A DNA stretch of 64,000 bases, from the NCBI RefSeq assembly GCF_011305535.1, contig NZ_CP049905.1, forward strand, positions 2,387,501 through 2,451,500, written 5' to 3'. Every line of letters begins with the position of its first letter. The first letter of the stretch is position 1. Both the position numbers and the translations under genes were made by a program. This document shows, piece by piece, positions 60,247 to 64,000 of the stretch. This DNA comes from Diaphorobacter sp. HDW4B (GTDB lineage: Bacteria; Pseudomonadota; Gammaproteobacteria; Burkholderiales; Burkholderiaceae_C). The notes beneath the pieces are model-generated. The model was not told the origin of the DNA. It searched no databases and saw nothing but the letters and a program-made list of their open reading frames with translations.

Positions 60247-60299
60247 AATGTGGACAACGTTCACTTATTCTGCAGACTAAAATGAACACTGTCCACATT
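60247..60299. promoter_or_regulatory. Two inverted copies of a 17-base TetR-type operator
   Basis: AATGTGGACAACGTTCA (60247-60263) and TGAACACTGTCCACATT (60283-60299) are reverse complements at 15 of 17 positions. Each contains a TGNAC-N3-GTNCA palindrome (60251-60263 and 60283-60295), centres 32 bases apart. They occupy the divergent promoter between the DUF1428 operon and tetR. Confidence 0.85.
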
Positions 60300-60359
60300 T
60301 GATTTGTTCGGCTTGGTAAGGCTTTGTTTTCATGCCCCTGCCAACCGGCTCCCGTGCAC

Positions 60360-61016
60360 ATGACTGGCCTGCCCACCGATGTTTCCGTTCGACGCTCCTA
60401 CCACCATGGCGATCTGCGCATGGCGCTGGTGGATGCGGGCATGAAACTTGCGCGCGAAGGCGGGCCGCAGGCCATCGTGCTGCGCGAGGCGACGCGGCGC
60501 GCGGGCGTGGCACCGAATGCGGCGTACCGGCATTTCGCCAACCGTGAAGCGCTGTTCGAGGCCGTGCGCATGCAGGTGCTGGCAACCATGGCTCAGACCA
60601 TCGAAGACCTGCTCGCTCTCGCGCGGCAGATGGCCGAACCGGCTCCGCGCGCAAAGGCCATGCTGGCGGCCGTGGGGCGCGGCTATCTGGAATTCGCGCA
60701 GACCGAAACCGGCTGGTTCCGCACCGCGTTTGCGGCCAACGAACTGGAGCGCGATGCGCTCGCCGACCAGAAGCAGCAACTGCAGGCGGACAAGCCTCCG
60801 GCAGATCCTTTCGAGCTGCTGTGCGAGGCGCTGGATGCGATGGTCGAAGCGGGCGTGCTGCCCGCCGCGCACCGCCCACAGGCCGAGTATCTGGCCTGGT
60901 CCACGGTGCACGGCATGGCCACGCTGATGATCGACGGGCCGCTGCGCCACAGCACGCCCGAGCAACGCGCGGCGCTGGTCGAGCGGCTGCTGCTGATGGT
61001 CGAAAAAGGGCTTTGA
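60360..61016 (+). CDS. TetR/AcrR-family transcriptional repressor
   Basis: A 218-residue TetR-type regulator. The HTH domain (VRRSYHHGDLRMALVDAGMK; VLREATRRAGVAPNAAYRHF) occupies about 10-55. The ligand domain has the TetR WHG-type pattern (EFAQTETGWFRTAFAA; LAWSTVHGMATLMIDGPLR). It most likely represses itself and the divergent DUF1428-VOC-SRPBCC operon through the twin operators upstream. Start ATG 60360 avoids an unlikely upstream TTG. Confidence 0.93.
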   Translation: MTGLPTDVSVRRSYHHGDLRMALVDAGMKLAREGGPQAIVLREATRRAGVAPNAAYRHFANREALFEAVRMQVLATMAQTIEDLLALARQMAEPAPRAKAMLAAVGRGYLEFAQTETGWFRTAFAANELERDALADQKQQLQADKPPADPFELLCEALDAMVEAGVLPAAHRPQAEYLAWSTVHGMATLMIDGPLRHSTPEQRAALVERLLLMVEKGL

Positions 61017-61085
61017 ACGCGGCTCGTCGGCGCGCGGCGTGAACGGCTAGGATGGAGCCAACCGCATCTTCATCCGCAGGCTGCC

Positions 61086-61715
61086 ATGACCACCGAATCC
61101 GAGCGCTTTCACACCTACATCCCGAGCGAAGGCCACGGCCTGCCGCACGATCCGTTCAACGCCATCATCGGGCCGCGTCCGATCGGCTGGATGTCCACGA
61201 AAAGCAGCGCGGGCGTGCTCAATCTCGCGCCCTACAGCTTCTTCAACGCGTTCAACTACACGCCGCCGATCATCGGCTTTTCCAGCCTCGGCAAGAAGGA
61301 CACGCTGACCAACATCGAGGAGACCGGCGAGTTCGTCTGGAACCTCGCGACCTATCCGCTCGCCGAGGCCATGAACCAGAGCTGCGCGGCGGTCCCGTTC
61401 GAGGTCAACGAGTTCGAGCTGGCCCAGCTCACGCCGCTCGCGTCGCTCAAGGTCGCCCCGCCGCGCGTGGCCGAAAGCCCGGTGACCATGGAGTGCAAAT
61501 GCACGCAGATCATCCAGCTCCGATGCGCGGACGGCACGAATGCGCCGAGCTGGCTGGTGCTGGGCGAGGTGGTGGCCGTGCACATCGAGCACCGCCTGCT
61601 CAAGGACGGCATCTACGACACGGCGGCGGGCCAGCCGATACTGCGTGGCGGTGGCCCTGCGGACTACTTCAAGATCGAGGAAGCTCAGCGCTTTCGCATG
61701 TTCCGCCCGCGCTGA
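61086..61715 (+). CDS. Flavin reductase family protein
   Basis: A 209-residue flavin-reductase-like protein. IIGPRPIGWMSTKSSAGVLN, LAPYSFFNAFNYTPPIIGFS, DTLTNIEETGEFVWNLAT and PILRGGGPADYFKI are the group pattern of the small diflavin reductases. It may supply reduced FMN to a monooxygenase not encoded nearby. It is convergent with the GNAT-like gene and lies 69 bases after tetR; whether it belongs to that regulon is unclear. Confidence 0.92.
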   Translation: MTTESERFHTYIPSEGHGLPHDPFNAIIGPRPIGWMSTKSSAGVLNLAPYSFFNAFNYTPPIIGFSSLGKKDTLTNIEETGEFVWNLATYPLAEAMNQSCAAVPFEVNEFELAQLTPLASLKVAPPRVAESPVTMECKCTQIIQLRCADGTNAPSWLVLGEVVAVHIEHRLLKDGIYDTAAGQPILRGGGPADYFKIEEAQRFRMFRPR

Positions 61716-61730
61716 GCAGGCAGGCTCTCG

Positions 61731-62504
61731 TCAAGCGCAGACGGCCTCTTCGGCCATGCTCATGCGCGCGGAAGTGGCGAGGCCTTCGATGCTCCAGCCC
61801 TTGCCAAGCAGAATGCGGCGCGTGTTGAGATCGTCCATCAGGCGCTCGTCGTCGACTTCGGTGCCCAGATAGGTCACTGCCTTGTCCTGCAGGTGCACGT
61901 AGCCCTGCGCGTAGTCGCGCGCAAGACGGTCCCATAGCGCATGTGCGCCGTCCGACTGGCGCGCGCCCGTCATCAGGCACTGGCCGCCGTCCAGCGCCCA
62001 GCGATACACGGCTGTGGCCAGGCCCCGGCGCTGGTACTCCGGCGCGAATTTGGAATGCGGCGCGCGCAGAAAACGGTCGGCGCGCTTGTTGATTTCAATG
62101 AGGCGGTTGAAGACCGTGTAGCCCGCGAGTCGCTGCTCCAGCGTGTCTTCGATGTAGACATAGCGCTCACCATCGGCCTCGCGCCAGTGCACGGTGAATC
62201 GGGGATCTTCGAGGAGCGAAAGATGCTCGATGCCGTGCATGGAGTCACCGGGGGTGTGGAGCCTGCCATGCAGCGAGTCCAGCTCGCTCTCGATGGCTTC
62301 GGGGCCGGTGTGCACATCGATGCGCAACTCGGTCACGAGAGGGGATGCCAGCGGCACCAGCCCCTTGAACGCTCGCAGCGTCCGCGCAGCCTGAGTCAGC
62401 TGCGAAAGGGAAAGAGAAGAAAAAGAAACTTTGGAAACGTCAGAAGGGTTGCAGGCGGACGCAGGCAACCACGACGCCCAGAATGGCGGCAGTGAGAGGT
62501 GCAT
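61731..62504 (-). CDS. GNAT-like N-acetyltransferase domain protein
   Basis: A 257-residue protein. The acyl-CoA binding motif PEYQRRGLATAVYRWAL (about 155-171) indicates an acetyltransferase fold, with YVYIEDTLEQRLAGYTVFNR preceding it. The first 45 residues (Ser/Leu-rich) are unusual for GNAT, so the true start may be further downstream. The substrate is unknown. No operon partner is visible. The 195 bases upstream hold only the CsgG-like gene's terminator. Confidence 0.7.
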   Translation of the reverse strand: MHLSLPPFWASWLPASACNPSDVSKVSFSSLSLSQLTQAARTLRAFKGLVPLASPLVTELRIDVHTGPEAIESELDSLHGRLHTPGDSMHGIEHLSLLEDPRFTVHWREADGERYVYIEDTLEQRLAGYTVFNRLIEINKRADRFLRAPHSKFAPEYQRRGLATAVYRWALDGGQCLMTGARQSDGAHALWDRLARDYAQGYVHLQDKAVTYLGTEVDDERLMDDLNTRRILLGKGWSIEGLATSARMSMAEEAVCA

Positions 62505-62644
62505 GGGAATGAAGATCCGTTGTGAACGGCGGGCATCCTAGGCCAATCGATAGCGTTTGTCGCCCATTTCGCACGTATCCAGTGCGATAAGACCGCGCAT
62601 CGTGCACGACTGCGCGAAAGGTGCATCCCCGCCTGCGCCGAGCA

Positions 62645-62671
62645 CAAAAAAAGCGGCCCGAAAGCCGCTTT
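62645..62671 (-). terminator. Rho-independent terminator of the CsgG-like gene
   Basis: AAAGCGGC (62650-62657) pairs with GCCGCTTT (62664-62671); on the minus strand a T-run follows. It lies about 30 bases past the stop codon. Confidence 0.85.
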
Positions 62672-62700
62672 GAATCACCCTGGAAGTGAATCTTGGTGAA

Positions 62701-63738
62701 TCAACGCGACAGCGCGTCCAGCGTCGCCTTGTCCAGACGACCACTTTGGGGCAGTCCCTGGTCCTTCTGGTACGAACGGACCGCGTTCATGGTCTTGGGG
62801 CCCATGGAGCCATCGGCCGTCAGGTTGTAGCCCAAACCCACAAGGCGCTCCTGCGCCTCGCGCGTGGACATGGTGGCACCGGCGCGGGTCTGCGACGGAG
62901 GCGCAGCGCCATCCACGCTCAGGCGACCGCCGCCACCCAGACCTTGGCCTTGCACGGCCTGGGCCTTGTAGTTGCGCAGTGCCATGACCATCTGGTTGTA
63001 GGCATCCATGAACGCAGCTGTCAAAACCTTGCCCTGAGCGGTGTTCTGGTAGCCGCCCAGACTTCCCCCTGCCGCACTGCCGAAAATGCTGCCAAAGCCC
63101 GCAAAATCGGTTTTGGAGGCACTTCCTTCGGAAGCCGAGACCTGCACGCCGGAGCGGTTGTCCACCAGCGTCAACATGGCGCTGGCTTCACGGGTCTTCA
63201 TGCTGCCGCCGATGGCCGCCACAGCCGCACCGCGACCGCCGCCGATCAGGCCGCCCAGCGCACCGCCGATGCCGCCAGCATCGCTGTTCGAGAAGATGAT
63301 TTCAGGCGACATGGCGTAGTCGGACGCCACCATCTGGCCCTTGCCGAAGTTGCTGCCGCCGCGCATTTCGCCCGAGCCCATGATCTGGCGCTCGCGGTCC
63401 ATGGCGCGCATGCCTGCTGCGCTGCGCTCGACGACGATGAAACAGTTGGATTGCTGCACCAGCAGGCGCAGCAGATTGGCCGTGGGCGGCAGGCGGTATT
63501 CGTTGCGCAGGATCGTGTACCAACCTGCGTCCTGGTTCTCGACCAGAGAGACCGTGCCCAGAGGCGACTGGCAGCGCTCCAGCTGGCTGCTCGCATTGGC
63601 AGTGCTGGAGCCGCCTGCAGCGCCCGTCGCCACAGTCTTCGACTCGGAGCTGCCCATCTTCATGTTGGTGGTTTCGCAACCGGTCAGAACGACGGCAGCA
63701 CATGCGGCTGCGATCAAGGTCCACTGGGTTTTGCGCAT
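62701..63738 (-). CDS. CsgG-like lipoprotein with C-terminal peptidoglycan-binding domain
   Basis: A 345-residue outer-membrane-type lipoprotein. The lipobox LTGC places the lipidated cysteine at 21. The middle (QSNCFIVVERSAAGMRAMDR; GGIGGALGGLIGGG; MKTREASAMLTLVDNRSGVQ) resembles the CsgG/curli assembly pore fold. The C-terminal MSTREAQERLVGLGYNLTAD, then GSMGPKTMNAVRSYQKDQGL, is a PG_binding_1 repeat. It may couple an envelope secretion channel to peptidoglycan. Curli genes are absent. ATG 63738 (MRKTQW) is the start. Confidence 0.88.
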   Translation of the reverse strand: MRKTQWTLIAAACAAVVLTGCETTNMKMGSSESKTVATGAAGGSSTANASSQLERCQSPLGTVSLVENQDAGWYTILRNEYRLPPTANLLRLLVQQSNCFIVVERSAAGMRAMDRERQIMGSGEMRGGSNFGKGQMVASDYAMSPEIIFSNSDAGGIGGALGGLIGGGRGAAVAAIGGSMKTREASAMLTLVDNRSGVQVSASEGSASKTDFAGFGSIFGSAAGGSLGGYQNTAQGKVLTAAFMDAYNQMVMALRNYKAQAVQGQGLGGGGRLSVDGAAPPSQTRAGATMSTREAQERLVGLGYNLTADGSMGPKTMNAVRSYQKDQGLPQSGRLDKATLDALSR

Positions 63739-63881
63739 CACGGACTCCCCTTCCAATACGCTTGATTGAAGTGCGATTGAGTGGGGGGTCTTGTTCCCGC
63801 TCAAAAAAGACAGGAAATAATAGCGCTGACCCTGTCGCGCCGGATGATGCTTACAACTTGTTTCTTTTGGCGTTTTTTACA

Positions 63882-64000
63882 TCAATTTGGCGACGAGTTG
63901 CCGCGCAAACGCTCGATCAGGCCGTTGAGCGACTCCAGCGAACCGAACTGGATCGCCACTTCACCCAACTCTTCCATGCGGCCATGGCGCTTGACGCGCT
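63882..64000 (-). CDS. C-terminal end of a protein, possibly ParB
   Basis: Only the last 39 residues are in the window, ending GSLESLNGLIERLRGNSSPN after EELGEVAIQFG. The pattern of an amphipathic strand plus helix resembles my memory of the C-terminal dimerisation part of chromosomal ParB in Comamonadaceae. If so, the rest, and probably parA, lies beyond 64000. The identification is tentative. Confidence 0.4.
   Translation of the reverse strand, partial: RVKRHGRMEELGEVAIQFGSLESLNGLIERLRGNSSPN

Noticed and set aside
1-64000. CRISPR arrays, tRNA genes, prophage or insertion sequences
   Set aside because: No spaced direct-repeat array, cloverleaf-like segment, transposase, integrase or phage structural gene was recognised; the only tandem array is the 11-base repeat at 55474.

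Overview
This window is GC-rich, densely coded DNA from a betaproteobacterium, most likely Burkholderiales/Comamonadaceae. The evidence is the minCDE operon, three orphan Bug/TctC-type tripartite-tricarboxylate receptors, CaiB/BaiF CoA-transferases, small DUF4148- and DUF6139-like proteins, two IPTL-CTERM surface proteins, and the recurring strong ribosome-binding site AAGGAGACAA. It reads as ordinary chromosome with much catabolic and transport content. I saw no tRNA, rRNA, CRISPR array, phage or insertion sequence. The last gene, cut by the window end, may be parB.

Layout. 1-3330: a partial alpha/beta hydrolase divergent from a flavin reductase, then minC-minD-minE. 3571-8542: a giant secreted protein (FN3, DUF3616-like, choice-of-anchor-U-like, IPTL-CTERM), a palindromic RAYT/REP-like element, and pssA. 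8636-15230: catabolic cluster 1 (enoyl-CoA hydratase family, two acyl-CoA dehydrogenases, CaiB, Bug receptor) divergent from a LysR regulator. 15241-20430: DUF6139-like protein, UbiM-like hydroxylase, DUF4148 protein, periplasmic histidine phosphatase, and a B12-binding radical SAM protein with a CX4CX2C cluster motif. 20448-25628: catabolic cluster 2 (Bug, acyl-CoA dehydrogenase, enoyl-CoA hydratase family, CaiB) divergent from an IclR regulator. 25714-30603: uracil-type permease, succinyl-CoA:acetate CoA-transferase, LivK-like binding protein, hotdog thioesterase. 30700-34902: a 1400-residue DUF11-repeat IPTL-CTERM protein. 35257-45461: Asp/Glu racemase, glutamate-type binding protein, D-amino-acid dehydrogenase, LysR, cobalamin adenosyltransferase, GlcD-type D-lactate dehydrogenase, a DUF6882-like protein, an SGNH hydrolase and a third Bug receptor.

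45603-54869, all on the minus strand, is the most unusual block. It is an apparent seven-gene operon (possibly eight with an M20 peptidase) encoding two paralogous SsuA/NrtA-type binding proteins, a YtcJ-type amidohydrolase, two paralogous DszC/SfnB-type flavin monooxygenases, and one ABC ATPase and permease. Four of its junctions overlap by ATGA or are only a few bases apart, and two palindromes sharing the half-site TTTCAAA precede it. It looks like an uptake-and-oxidation system for an unknown organosulfur or amide-containing compound.

55042-64000: a UV-endonuclease-like glycosylase, a divergent MFS/AraC pair, and a small-protein cluster (SRPBCC, three VOC, DUF1428) that appears to be controlled by a divergent TetR gene through two near-identical inverted operators. 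Then come a second flavin reductase, a GNAT-like protein and a CsgG-like lipoprotein with a peptidoglycan-binding domain.
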